The position numbers and the translations under genes were made by a program. The notes beneath the pieces were generated by a model. It saw only the letters and a list, made by a program, of their open reading frames with translations. It did no database searches and was not told where the DNA came from. From Pelagimonas sp. (lineage in GTDB: Bacteria; Pseudomonadota; Alphaproteobacteria; Rhodobacterales; Rhodobacteraceae), in the NCBI GenBank assembly GCA_025210455.1, contig JAOARQ010000030.1:1-64000 (forward strand): a DNA stretch of 64,000 bases, in the 5' to 3' direction. The stretch's first letter is position 1. The number at the start of each line of letters is the position of its first letter. Below are positions 1 to 8,381 of the stretch, one piece after another.

Positions 1-15
1 CATGTATACGTCCTT

Positions 16-38
16 GATAAAAAGGCGCTTTTGCGCCA
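16..38 (-). terminator. Intrinsic terminator, minus strand
   Basis: Stem GGCGC/GCGCC (24-28 with 33-37) with an AAAA loop when read on the minus strand, followed there by TTTTTATC. It would end leftward transcripts, most simply the flgJ-flgN transcript about 170 bp upstream. The stretch 39-204 between it and the FlgN-like gene holds no gene I can support. Confidence 0.6.
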
Positions 39-204
39 GTTACATAGACCGCTTGCGCGGCGTCTCTGACGTCTTTCTGACTGTTACAGGCTACCGAGTT
101 CAGAACCTGCGCCACCCCCACAGGGCGCAAAACACAAACTGTCCTGTAATTCCTAACGTGTCCCTAACTCTTGCAGACGCACTACTGTGCATTTTCGCTA
201 AAGA

Positions 205-552
205 TCAGGCTCTTTTTTCCAGTTTTCGATCTATCGGGGCATCTATGGTGAACCTGCGGCCATAAGCATCATATGTATTCATGGATCGGCGAAGCTGGCG
301 AAGTTCATCGATACGGGCGGTAACATTGCGGATACCAGCCAGAGCCTGATCAAAAAGCTCTTGATTGCGGCGCATTCCATCTTTGATGGGAGAGAGCGCT
401 TCTTGCGGCAAGGTTTGTGTTTCGAGATCTTCTGCCAGTTCCTGCTTCTTTTCCATCAGCTTTTCGATCTGATCAAAATTACCATCCAGCAATGCTTGAC
501 GTTCTTGATCCAGCAGGTCTTCCAAACGTTGTTTTACATCGGTTTCAAACAT
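205..552 (-). CDS. FlgN-like flagellar protein
   Basis: Short acidic, helical protein of 115 residues resembling the FlgN family of flagellar export chaperones, which hold hook-filament junction proteins before secretion. Most of the sequence is charged helix with heptad-like leucines (residues about 5-85), as expected for the family. The start at 552 is chosen because AAGGAGC lies just upstream; a longer reading from 696 runs back through the FlgJ-like gene and is unlikely. It overlaps the end of the FlgJ-like gene by 8 bases, so the two are probably translationally coupled. The function is by family resemblance and position, and the protein is short, so it is moderately sure. Confidence 0.7.
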   Translation of the reverse strand: MFETDVKQRLEDLLDQERQALLDGNFDQIEKLMEKKQELAEDLETQTLPQEALSPIKDGMRRNQELFDQALAGIRNVTARIDELRQLRRSMNTYDAYGRRFTIDAPIDRKLEKRA

Positions 553-829
553 TGGAACGCTCCTTGAGTGCTTTGAACAGTGACTCTGCCAAACCGATTC
601 CTCCGGCTTCGGCCATTTTCTGAGCTTGCTCCTGGCGCATAAAGGATGCGAAATGCTCTTCACCGGCGCCGCCACCAAATTCCTTTGGGGTTTCACCGAC
701 GCGGGCCGCTTTTAGCATTTCCGCTAAAAATGTCGCTTCAAGCTCTTGTGCTGCTTCACGTAACATTTTGTCATTATTAGGTTTTTGAAGGGGTGCGTTC
801 GTAGACCCCGCACTAAATATTTCCATCAA
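545..829 (-). CDS. Rod-binding protein, FlgJ N-domain / CheL-like
   Basis: 94-residue protein matching the stand-alone FlgJ N-terminal (rod-binding) domain, called CheL in some alphaproteobacteria. Typical features are the LEATFLAEMLKAAR-like core (residues about 30-44), the glycine-rich GGGAGEEHF segment and the FMRQEQAQKMAEAGGIGLA segment before the C-terminus. It lacks the muramidase half of enterobacterial FlgJ, as is usual for alphaproteobacteria, so wall opening during rod assembly must be done by another enzyme. It is expected to act in the periplasm as a cap or scaffold for rod assembly. It is co-directional with the FlgN-like gene and divergent from fliK, leaving about 110 bp for promoters. 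Confidence 0.85.
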   Translation of the reverse strand: MMEIFSAGSTNAPLQKPNNDKMLREAAQELEATFLAEMLKAARVGETPKEFGGGAGEEHFASFMRQEQAQKMAEAGGIGLAESLFKALKERSNV

Positions 830-937
830 ATTTGCTCCACTTCGACTCAGTTCTATTCGATATGAAGCGATCTCGGTAAAGAAGCGGTAAGGATGTTCGA
901 GTTAATTGGGTCTCGTGGAAGAACTCCAGAGGCGATC

Positions 938-2740
938 ATGCTAACTCAAATTACCAGTCTTCTTGGGCTGCAAAGCGCAGTGCATAAGAATGAAGCAACC
1001 GGCGAAAAGCTGAAGGATGAATCCTTTGGAGATGTGTTTTCCGATTTAAGCGATCAGGCTGAAGCTGAGCTGCAGACCACTCAAACTGCTGAAGGTGCAG
1101 CTGATGATGCAGTCGTCGATGGCGAGGAAAATGCTGATGAGGTCAAACCTGCTTCCACTGACGGGGAGACGGAGGAGGCTCTCAGGCAGGGCGTAGATTC
1201 AGATTCACCACTACAAGCTGGGCAAGAAAGTACAAGGGGATTGGCAGCCAGTTCCGACCCCGTCGAAACAAAGACGCGGATTGATCAGCAGGCTTTGCAG
1301 CAACAAGTTTTAAAGTCACGGCAGAAGACGCCCGCACCTAAATCGGAAACGGAAGAGGTAGGTCAAAAGCCAGCGCCAGACGCACAGGCCTCGGCGTCAG
1401 CAAATGTGAAGCGGGCTATGATTCTGTTGTCGTCTTCCTCTGGAGCAAAAGCGGCTTCTGTGAAGGCAAGTGTTGCACCGAAGGTTGCAGAAGCTGAGAA
1501 GGCAACTGAAACACCGATTGCCAAGGGTGAATTTTCAGACTTGAAGTTGAACGCCGCAGCAGGTCTGCAAAAAGCAGATCGTATCGAAGCGTCGAATACC
1601 AAGGCACCAGAAGAGCACTCTCCGAAAATCGAGCTGGATCCGAAGCCCGAAGCTGTTTCTGTCTTGGCAGAGGAGCCACCAGCGGCATTGCCAACTGAAC
1701 AAATGGCAGAGGCCATTTCCTCTATTGAAGACGAAGAAACTGCGCAGACGGAACCAGTTTCTTCGAGTGTTTCGACAGACAGAGCCATAGAAGCCACGGA
1801 GCCGGTAAGTTCCCAGACTGTTTCAGCTAAAGCTGAGACCGAACCGCCTGTGCAAGGGCGTGAACCGGCGCAGGTTCCTTTGGGTTCAGATTCTGACACA
1901 AGTGAAGATAGTTTAGCAGATTTGGGTGAGATGCTAGCTCGGCTTGACGCTGCGCCTGTGACAAGTTCCAGACAAGTTGCCGAGGCACCGGCCGCAGGTA
2001 TGGCCGCCTCAGAGACTTTGGCTGTTGCAGCCTCAAGGGGAGGGATGCCGGATGCCAGCCGGCCGGGGCAGTCTGAGGCGGAGGTAGATGCCTGGAGTGG
2101 GGAAGAGTTTGATCTGAGGCTCGTAAAGCCTGACGGTGCACAGGTCACGAAAACTGCCGTCGTTCAAACCCAGCCTGCGGCGGGTCAGGCAAACCTGGGC
2201 TCAATGGCCTCTGATTCTCAGGCTCAGAGAGCGAACACCACGGCTGAATTTGATGGATTGGATTCAGGTGACGATAGGGTTGAAGTGATTGTCTCGGCAG
2301 CAAGTCAGCCAGGCAGGGCCGAGGCAACGCCGCAAACTATGGTTGCACAAGCCGCGCGGCCTGATGGGGCCGCAGTGATGCGACAAATTGCTGAAAACCT
2401 TCAGAAGATGTCTGATGGGCGCGTTGAAATCAGGCTTAGCCCAGAAGAACTTGGATCGGTTCGGTTACAGCTGCATCAGGGAGAGAGCGGCTTGACAGTG
2501 ACGGTGCAGGCTGAACGGCCGGAAACTCTGGATCTCATGCGGCGAAACATTGATCAACTGGCCCGTGACCTTGCAGATGCCGGTTACGGCGAGGCAAGTT
2601 TTTCCTTTGACCAACACGGGCAGGAGGGACAGGGCACCGCACATGATCCCAATTCCGAGCCGCTCGCTGATCTTGATGAAATGATCGCTTCTCAATCACA
2701 AATGGTGCCGCTCAGCGATGGGCTGGATATCCGCGTATAG
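938..2740 (+). CDS. fliK: Flagellar hook-length control protein FliK
   Basis: About 600 residues: a long, low-complexity, Ala/Glu/Ser-rich first 450 residues and a conserved C-terminal FliK domain. The latter has MRQIAENLQKM, the motif RLSPEELGSVRLQL and LMRRNIDQLARDLADAGY. FliK is a secreted ruler that sets hook length and switches the export gate to filament substrates; the variable linker is the ruler and the C-domain contacts FlhB. I prefer the ATG at 938 because AGAGG sits five bases upstream; an in-frame ATG at 893 has its only AAGG directly abutting the start. It reads into flgD after nine bases, so the two are an operon. Confidence 0.88.
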   Translation: MLTQITSLLGLQSAVHKNEATGEKLKDESFGDVFSDLSDQAEAELQTTQTAEGAADDAVVDGEENADEVKPASTDGETEEALRQGVDSDSPLQAGQESTRGLAASSDPVETKTRIDQQALQQQVLKSRQKTPAPKSETEEVGQKPAPDAQASASANVKRAMILLSSSSGAKAASVKASVAPKVAEAEKATETPIAKGEFSDLKLNAAAGLQKADRIEASNTKAPEEHSPKIELDPKPEAVSVLAEEPPAALPTEQMAEAISSIEDEETAQTEPVSSSVSTDRAIEATEPVSSQTVSAKAETEPPVQGREPAQVPLGSDSDTSEDSLADLGEMLARLDAAPVTSSRQVAEAPAAGMAASETLAVAASRGGMPDASRPGQSEAEVDAWSGEEFDLRLVKPDGAQVTKTAVVQTQPAAGQANLGSMASDSQAQRANTTAEFDGLDSGDDRVEVIVSAASQPGRAEATPQTMVAQAARPDGAAVMRQIAENLQKMSDGRVEIRLSPEELGSVRLQLHQGESGLTVTVQAERPETLDLMRRNIDQLARDLADAGYGEASFSFDQHGQEGQGTAHDPNSEPLADLDEMIASQSQMVPLSDGLDIRV

Positions 2741-2749
2741 GAAAAAAGC

Positions 2750-3451
2750 ATGGTAAATACAGCGACCAATACCCAGCCTTTGTACAGTAGCCAGTCGGCG
2801 CAGCAGAACAAAGATGTTGTTGATGGTAACTCGAACGAAGCAAAGACGAAGCTAAGCTCAGATTTTGAAACCTTTCTGAAAATGCTGACTGTTCAGGTGC
2901 AGAATCAGGATCCTCTCAATCCGGTTGATTCAACTGAATACGCCACACAGCTGGCGCAGTTCTCTTCTGTTGAACAACAGGTGCTGACCAACGATTTGAT
3001 CAAAGGTCTGAGTGACAAGCTGGGTGGTACGGTTCTGAAAGAATACGGAGATTGGCTTGGTCAAGAGGCATTGGTTCGCGCGCCGGCCAACTATGTTGGC
3101 AACCCTGTGACTCTGCGCCCTGATTACGCCAAGGACGCCACAAGCGCGAAGCTTATGGTGCGCAACTCGGCTGGGGATGTGGTGCAAAGTTTCGACCTGG
3201 AGGTTGGGCAGAAGTCTGTCGTCTGGGGGGGCTACAAAGATGATGGAACGCAGCTGCCGCTTGGTGTCTATAAATTCGAAGTAGAGAGCTACAAAGGTGA
3301 AAAGCTGCTCGAAAGCAAACAGGCGCAGATCTACACGCCGATTGTCGAAGTGCGCAGCAACGAGAAGGGTGAGCCCGTGATTCAACTCGCCGATGGTACA
3401 GAAACCAGCCCGACCCTAGTGAGCGGTCTGCGCGCGCAACCCAGCAGTTAA
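2750..3451 (+). CDS. flgD: Flagellar hook assembly protein FlgD
   Basis: 233 residues, the usual size. FlgD caps the growing hook and directs FlgE polymerisation outside the cell. Diagnostic is the N-terminal segment FLKMLTVQVQNQDPLNPVD (residues about 41-59) and TQLAQFSSVEQQ just after it, both conserved across FlgD. The C-terminal part (about 90-210) fits the FlgD Ig/tudor-like region. It follows fliK by nine bases. Its stop codon overlaps the stop region of ubiB, which converges from the other strand by four bases. Confidence 0.95.
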   Translation: MVNTATNTQPLYSSQSAQQNKDVVDGNSNEAKTKLSSDFETFLKMLTVQVQNQDPLNPVDSTEYATQLAQFSSVEQQVLTNDLIKGLSDKLGGTVLKEYGDWLGQEALVRAPANYVGNPVTLRPDYAKDATSAKLMVRNSAGDVVQSFDLEVGQKSVVWGGYKDDGTQLPLGVYKFEVESYKGEKLLESKQAQIYTPIVEVRSNEKGEPVIQLADGTETSPTLVSGLRAQPSS

Positions 3452-4980
3452 CCGACCACCAGCCAGGTCAACATCGCCACAGCTCCGGTGCCTGCACCAA
3501 TACTAAGCAGGATAAAACGCCGGAGCCATTTGGACGGTTTAGCAGGCGGTGGTGTCTGCGTTTGTTGCAGCAGGATGTTTTCAATCATGCCAGGCAGACG
3601 TGGACCAAATCGGGCCAGTACCATCGCAGTTTTTCGCAGATCATTTGCCATTGCACGTGGGCCGATCGAATCCTTGATGTAAGATTCGACAACAGGCTTG
3701 GCCACTGTCCAGATATTCATGTTCGGATCCAACGATCTGGCTACGCCTTCAACAACCACCATTGTGCGCTGCAAAAGGATCAGCTCGGTCCGGGTCTCCA
3801 TTCCAAATCTCTCTGTAACTTCAAAGAGATATGACAGAAGTTTGCCCATTGAAATATGGGCGGCATCCATTCCAAAGATGGGTTCACCCACCGCGCGCAG
3901 CGCGCGGGCAAATTCATCTACATCCTGAGTGGCTGGCACATATCCAGCTTCGAAATGCACCTGCGCCACGCGTTTGTAATCTCGGCGAATGAAGCCAAAC
4001 AGGATTTCTGCATAGACACGACGGGTGTATTCATCAATGTGCCCCATGATCCCGAAATCATAGGCGATGATGTCTCCGTTAGGGGCAACCTTCAGGTTTC
4101 CCTGATGCATATCCGCATGGAAAAATCCATCACGCAGAGCGTGGTTAAGGAACAGCTGCAATACGCGCTCGGATAGCACCTCGCGATCATGACCAGCGGT
4201 ATCAATGGCGTCATTGTCCCCCAGTGGAACACCTTCGGCCCAGCTCATGGTCATGACGCTACGGCCCGAAAAGCCCCATTTCACCTGCGGTAGCTGAAAG
4301 CCCTCGTCGTTTTCGGTGTTGGCTGCAAACTCGCTGGCCGCGGCAGATTCCAGACGTAGATCCAGCTCACCGTTAACCACGCCCTCAAAGTGTTGGATCA
4401 CATCATTTGGCCGCAAACGGCGAGAGGACGGCGAAAGCAGCTCGATCATGCCCGCTGCAAAATAGAAGGCGTCGATATCTTTCCTGAAGGCGCGTTCAAT
4501 GCCTGGGCGCAGCACCTTGACAGCGACCAGTTCATCGCTGCCCCGCAAGCGGGCCTTGTGGACCTGAGCGATTGACGCCGCGGCAACAGGTTCACTGAAC
4601 TCGGAAAAAATCGCCTCAACAGGCTGTTCCAATTCATGTGCAACCTGCGCCTTTGCGGTTTCGATATCGAAGGGCGGCAGGCTGTCTTGCAGAACACGAA
4701 GTTCTTGCGCCATATCGCTGCCCACCACATCGGGGCGGGTTGAAAGTATCTGACCAAACTTGATGTAGGCTGGGCCGAGCGCCTGCAACGCCCGCACAGC
4801 GGGTGGCAGATTTGGATCACCCTTTTCGCCCAACCATTTGAAAGGCCATCCTAAAATCCTTGCGGCAACCCGCAAAGGTGGTGGGGCATCCATCGCATCC
4901 AAGATAACCCGCATCGCGCCGGTGCGTTCAAAAGTGGCGCCCGTGCGGATCAACCGCCAGATATTATGAGGGCCGCGCAT
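3448..4980 (-). CDS. ubiB: UbiB, ABC1-family atypical kinase for ubiquinone synthesis
   Basis: 510 residues, full length for UbiB. The protein is a membrane-bound ABC1 kinase-like ATPase required for aerobic ubiquinone biosynthesis; its older label, 2-polyprenylphenol 6-hydroxylase, is not a demonstrated activity. Family marks are the KFGQ motif (K74-Q77), the alanine-rich loop in AAASIAQVHKA that replaces a P-loop, VAVKVLRPG with the catalytic lysine, FHADMHQGNL and YDFG. A C-terminal hydrophobic segment (about 488-508) is the expected membrane anchor. It begins one base after ubiE, so ubiE-ubiB form an operon running left. Confidence 0.95.
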   Translation of the reverse strand: MRGPHNIWRLIRTGATFERTGAMRVILDAMDAPPPLRVAARILGWPFKWLGEKGDPNLPPAVRALQALGPAYIKFGQILSTRPDVVGSDMAQELRVLQDSLPPFDIETAKAQVAHELEQPVEAIFSEFSEPVAAASIAQVHKARLRGSDELVAVKVLRPGIERAFRKDIDAFYFAAGMIELLSPSSRRLRPNDVIQHFEGVVNGELDLRLESAAASEFAANTENDEGFQLPQVKWGFSGRSVMTMSWAEGVPLGDNDAIDTAGHDREVLSERVLQLFLNHALRDGFFHADMHQGNLKVAPNGDIIAYDFGIMGHIDEYTRRVYAEILFGFIRRDYKRVAQVHFEAGYVPATQDVDEFARALRAVGEPIFGMDAAHISMGKLLSYLFEVTERFGMETRTELILLQRTMVVVEGVARSLDPNMNIWTVAKPVVESYIKDSIGPRAMANDLRKTAMVLARFGPRLPGMIENILLQQTQTPPPAKPSKWLRRFILLSIGAGTGAVAMLTWLVVG

Positions 4981-4981
4981 C

Positions 4982-5764
4982 TTAGATTTTCCAACCAGAA
5001 TGCAGGCAGGCGATGCCCATAGTCAGGTTGCGGTATTTCGCATTTTCAAACCCAGCCTGACGCACCATGCCAAGAAAGGTTTCCTGATCCGGGAACTGTC
5101 TAATGGATTCAACGAGGTATTGATAGCTATCTGCATCCCCGGCAATCATCTGACCCATCCTTGGGATCACATTGAAGGAATAGAGATCATAGGCCTTTTG
5201 CATCAGATCATTGGGGATCTGGCTGAATTCCAGCACCATCAAACGCCCGCCGGGTTTCAACACGCGGTAAGCTTCGTTCAGGGCCTCTTGCGGGCGGGTG
5301 ACGTTTCGGATGCCAAAAGAGATTGTGTAAACGTCAAAACTGTTATCGGCAAAGGGCAGTTTCATCGCATCGCCGACAACCCAATCCAGGCTTTCGCCTA
5401 GCGCGGCGGCCTCGGCGCGTTTGCGGCCTTCGACCAGCATGGATTCGGTCAGATCACAGACAGTGGCATGCCCGTGTCCGGCGCGTTTCAGGAAGCGAAA
5501 GGAAATATCGCCAGTGCCCCCCGCCAGATCCAGCAGCTTTTGCCCGGGACGCGGAGCCAGCCAATCCATCATCGCATCTTTCCAGATCCGGTGAATGCCC
5601 ATCGACATGGCATCATTCATTACGTCATATTTTGACGCAACCGACGTAAAAACCCCCTGAACCTTGCCAGCTTTTTCGCTTTCGGGGACATCGGTGAAAC
5701 CAAAATGGGTGGTTTTTTCGCTCTGATCCGTCATGGGGCTTGCCGTCCTGTTTTTCTCGGCCAC
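4982..5764 (-). CDS. ubiE: UbiE, C-methyltransferase of ubiquinone/menaquinone synthesis
   Basis: 260 residues. SAM-dependent methyltransferase that methylates the ring of the demethoxy-ubiquinol intermediate. Evidence is the UbiE/COQ5 signature near [14 protein letters not shown] (residues 39-51), the SAM loop LDLAGGTGD (78-86), and [13 protein letters not shown] further on. The start given is a GTG at 5764 with AAGG upstream; an ATG ten codons in (5734) is a reasonable alternative. It is the first gene of ubiE-ubiB and is divergent from mutM, with about 45 bp between the starts. Confidence 0.94.
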   Translation of the reverse strand: MAEKNRTASPMTDQSEKTTHFGFTDVPESEKAGKVQGVFTSVASKYDVMNDAMSMGIHRIWKDAMMDWLAPRPGQKLLDLAGGTGDISFRFLKRAGHGHATVCDLTESMLVEGRKRAEAAALGESLDWVVGDAMKLPFADNSFDVYTISFGIRNVTRPQEALNEAYRVLKPGGRLMVLEFSQIPNDLMQKAYDLYSFNVIPRMGQMIAGDADSYQYLVESIRQFPDQETFLGMVRQAGFENAKYRNLTMGIACLHSGWKI

Positions 5765-5809
5765 TTATAGAGAGCCTTGCCGCTGATACAATGTATAGGA
5801 AACATCGCC

Positions 5810-6679
5810 ATGCCCGAATTGCCAGAGGTCGAGACAGTCCGTCGCGGTTTGGCCCCATCCATGGAGGGGCAAATCATTACGCGCGCGCAGGTGGACCGCC
5901 CGGATCTGCGCTGGCCCTTTCCTGACAATATGGCAGACCGGTTGAATGGTCAGCGGGTCGAACAGCTGCGCAGGCGCTCCAAATACATTCTGGCAGATCT
6001 GTCCAGCGGGGAAACCCTTCTGATTCATTTGGGGATGTCAGGCCGCATGTTGGTGTCAGGGGATCCGCTGGGGCAGTTTGTGCATGATCACCCGGCCCCC
6101 GAAAAACACGATCACGTGGTTTTTGACATGGAAAATGGGGCACGGATTACGTTTAACGATCCGCGCAGATTTGGTGCGATGGATCTGCTGGACACAAAGA
6201 CCGCTGAAAGCCATCCACTTTTGGCCAAGATCGGGCCCGAGCCGCTGAGCAATGATTTCAGCGAATCCCACCTGATAGAGGCGCTGAAATCGCGCCGGAC
6301 TCCGATCAAAACGGCGCTTTTGGATCAGAAAACCGTCGCGGGACTTGGAAACATTTATGTCTGCGAGGTGCTATTTCGCGCGAAATTGCACCCGGCAACC
6401 AAGGCGGCGGAAATTTCTCAAAGACGGATTGCCGCACTTGTTCCGATCATCCGCGAGGTGCTGCAGCAGGCAATTGAGGCGGGTGGATCTTCCCTGAAAG
6501 ATTTCCGGCAAGCCGATGGGGAACTTGGATATTTTCAGCACAGCTTTGATGTTTACGGAAGGGAAGGTGAACCCTGCAAAACACCCGGCTGTTCAGCTTC
6601 GGTTGCGCGCATATCCCAGTCGGGTCGGTCGAGTTTCTTCTGCCCCTACTGCCAAAGAGAACTTGAAACAAATCTGTGA
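5810..6679 (+). CDS. mutM: Formamidopyrimidine-DNA glycosylase MutM/Fpg
   Basis: 289 residues. Bifunctional DNA glycosylase/AP lyase that removes 8-oxoguanine and ring-opened purines. The start at 5810 is forced by biology: the mature protein must begin P-E-L-P-E-V-E-T, where the proline is the catalytic nucleophile and the glutamate is the acid; an upstream in-frame ATG at 5777 would bury this. AGGA lies nine bases upstream. The C-terminus has the four-cysteine zinc finger (CKTPGC...CPYC), and LGLGNIY-type DNA-contact sequence appears as [11 protein letters not shown]. Confidence 0.97.
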   Translation: MPELPEVETVRRGLAPSMEGQIITRAQVDRPDLRWPFPDNMADRLNGQRVEQLRRRSKYILADLSSGETLLIHLGMSGRMLVSGDPLGQFVHDHPAPEKHDHVVFDMENGARITFNDPRRFGAMDLLDTKTAESHPLLAKIGPEPLSNDFSESHLIEALKSRRTPIKTALLDQKTVAGLGNIYVCEVLFRAKLHPATKAAEISQRRIAALVPIIREVLQQAIEAGGSSLKDFRQADGELGYFQHSFDVYGREGEPCKTPGCSASVARISQSGRSSFFCPYCQRELETNL

Positions 6680-6725
6680 AATGCTAAGGCTTGCGTCCTG
6701 ACAGAAACGGACGGAGCGAAAGCCC

Positions 6726-7502
6726 ATGGCGTATGAGACGATTATCGTCGAAATCGAAGATCACGTCGCTACGATCAAACTGAATCGCCCAGATGCACTG
6801 AACGCGTTGAACTCGCAGCTTCTTGGCGAACTGTCTCGGGCCCTCGTTGAGGCCGACCAGAACGAGAAAGTGCGCTGTATCATCATTACGGGTTCGGCCA
6901 AGGCCTTTGCCGCCGGTGCAGACATCAAGGAAATGTCGCAGCAGTCCTTTGTGGATATGTTCCTGTCGAACTATTTCGAAGCGGATACAGCCAGCATGGC
7001 GCGCACCCGCAAGCCGGTGATTGCTGCTGTCGCGGGCTACGCGCTGGGCGGGGGCTGCGAACTGGCGATGATGTGTGATTTCATCATTGCGGCGGATAAT
7101 GCAAAATTCGGCCAGCCTGAAATCAATCTGGGTGTCATCGCCGGGATTGGTGGCACGCAGCGTCTGACCCGCGCCATCGGCAAAGCCAAGGCAATGGATA
7201 TGAACCTGACAGGTCGCTTTATGGATGCCGAAGAGGCAGAGCGCTCGGGTCTGGTATCACGCGTTGTTCCAGCGAAAAGCCTGATGGAAGAAGCGCGCGG
7301 CGCGGCTGAAAAGATCGCTGAAAAGTCGATCATCAGTTCGATGGCCGCAAAGGAAGCGGTGAACCGCGCCTTTGAAACCACGCTTTCAGAAGGTCTGCTG
7401 TTTGAACGCCGCCTGTTCCATTCGCTTTTTGCGACTGAGGATCAGAAAGAAGGCATGGCAGCCTTCAGCGAAAAGCGTACCGCGCAGTTCCGCGACCGCT
7501 GA
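6726..7502 (+). CDS. Enoyl-CoA hydratase (crotonase family)
   Basis: 258 residues, usual for enoyl-CoA hydratase. It adds water to 2-trans-enoyl-CoA in fatty-acid beta-oxidation or related acyl-CoA breakdown. The oxyanion-hole segments [11 protein letters not shown] (60-70) and GGGCELAM (108-115) are present, with both catalytic glutamates, E112 and E132 (GCE and PEI). That pair distinguishes true hydratases from isomerases and other family members. The exact chain-length range cannot be read. A stem GGGCGCCT/AGGCGCCC follows the stop. Confidence 0.92.
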   Translation: MAYETIIVEIEDHVATIKLNRPDALNALNSQLLGELSRALVEADQNEKVRCIIITGSAKAFAAGADIKEMSQQSFVDMFLSNYFEADTASMARTRKPVIAAVAGYALGGGCELAMMCDFIIAADNAKFGQPEINLGVIAGIGGTQRLTRAIGKAKAMDMNLTGRFMDAEEAERSGLVSRVVPAKSLMEEARGAAEKIAEKSIISSMAAKEAVNRAFETTLSEGLLFERRLFHSLFATEDQKEGMAAFSEKRTAQFRDR

Positions 7503-7517
7503 TATAAAAGACTTGCT

Positions 7518-7550
7518 GGGCGCCTGAAAAACCATTATAGGCGCCCTTCA
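7518..7550 (+). terminator. Probable terminator after enoyl-CoA hydratase gene
   Basis: Perfect 8-bp stem GGGCGCCT (7518-7525) with AGGCGCCC (7539-7546) and a 13-base loop, 15 bases after the stop. The T-run is poor (TTCATAC), so it may act weakly or only as an RNA-end stabiliser. Confidence 0.5.
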
Positions 7551-7655
7551 TACATGCGCGTGATGCCCGCTAAGGCAAGAATCGGTCCAACATCAATGGT
7601 TGGTTCTGTCAGGTGTCACGCACCGAGTAACAGATAGAAATCAGGATCGATCATC

Positions 7656-7919
7656 ATGGCAAATTCGCCCCAGGCAAAGAAACGCGCGCGTCAGAACGAA
7701 ACCCGCAATGCAGTCAACAAAGCGCGTCGTTCGCGCATCCGCACCAGCCTGCGCAAAGTTGAAGAAGCAATCGCATCGGGTGACAAAGACGCGGCAGCGG
7801 CAGCTCTGAAGGCGGCTCAGCCTGAACTGATGCGCGGCGTCAGCAAAGGCGTTTTCCACAAGAACACCGCATCGCGTAAGATGTCGCGTCTGGCTGCGCG
7901 CGTAAAAGCACTGGGCTAA
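7656..7919 (+). CDS. rpsT: 30S ribosomal protein S20
   Basis: 87 residues, very basic, with the typical S20 opening [15 protein letters not shown] and the [11 protein letters not shown] and [17 protein letters not shown] segments. It binds 16S rRNA early in small-subunit assembly. Its position just upstream of dnaA is a common arrangement in Rhodobacteraceae. It has its own leader of about 150 bp after the upstream stem-loop and its own strong terminator downstream. Confidence 0.98.
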   Translation: MANSPQAKKRARQNETRNAVNKARRSRIRTSLRKVEEAIASGDKDAAAAALKAAQPELMRGVSKGVFHKNTASRKMSRLAARVKALG

Positions 7920-7949
7920 AATGCAACCACGATTGTGTGGTTAGATTAG

Positions 7950-7985
7950 AAGGGCACCACTATATGTGGTGCCTTTTCGCTTTTT
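7950..7985 (+). terminator. Intrinsic terminator after rpsT
   Basis: Eleven-base-pair stem AAGGGCACCAC (7950-7960) with GTGGTGCCTTT (7966-7976, one G-U pair), loop TATAT, then TTTTCGCTTTTT. A textbook rho-independent terminator separating rpsT from the dnaA leader. Confidence 0.9.
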
Positions 7986-8099
7986 ATTCAATGTTTTGAA
8001 ACGTTAAGAGATTCTTTTTAGTGGAATCCCGAGTCAAGTCGTAAGTTCTGTTGAACGGGCTGTGGGAAGGTTGCTAATTTCATTCCAGCGAGTCACATC

Positions 8100-8310
8100 G
8101 CGGGGGGGACAGGCTGCCGGTTGCGCGTTCTGGGAAAACGCAAAACCATCCGAGCAGACCCTATGGGTTTGAACTTTGCAGGGGTAACCCTGGCCTTGTC
8201 CAATGCATAAACCAAGCCAGCCGGCTTACGTCTTCGGGGGGGGTCCGGGCGGTCGGCGGCCTTCAGGAGAAATCCTGTAACCGTGTTCGCAGGCACGGAA
8301 CGGTTTTTCT
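8100..8310 (+). ncRNA. Candidate structured RNA or dnaA leader
   Basis: No gene fits the 460 bp between rpsT and dnaA. Within it, closely spaced perfect small hairpins occur: TTGCG/CGCAA (8121-8143), ACCC-TAT-GGGT (8158-8168), CAGGG-GTAA-CCCTG (8179-8192), AAGCC-AGCC-GGCTT (8214-8227) and CAGGA-GAAA-TCCTG (8264-8277). Last comes CCGTG/CACGG (8281-8298) nested in AACCG/CGGTT (8279-8305), which runs into TTTTT (8304-8308). The last element looks like an intrinsic terminator. This could be a separate RNA of about 200 nt or a long folded 5' leader of dnaA. I did not recognise SRP RNA, RNase P or tmRNA hallmarks. The strand is assumed from the T-run. Confidence 0.4.
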
Positions 8311-8381
8311 GTGCCCAAAGTGTGATTAGCAGCCGGATTTTCCGGGGCAGGGACCACCTAAGACTAAGGAACTGGGGACAG

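Noticed and set aside
2-265. 87-codon plus-strand frame at the window start
   Set aside because: No ribosome site, overlaps the FlgN-like gene end, and contains the minus-strand terminator hairpin.
1363-2148. 261-codon minus-strand frame opposite fliK
   Set aside because: Shadow of the Ala/Glu/Ser-rich fliK linker; no ribosome site, no family features.
8100-8310. SRP RNA or RNase P RNA
   Set aside because: The diagnostic GGAA/AGCAG helix of SRP RNA and the GAGGAAAGTCC block of RNase P are absent; only the hairpins are real.
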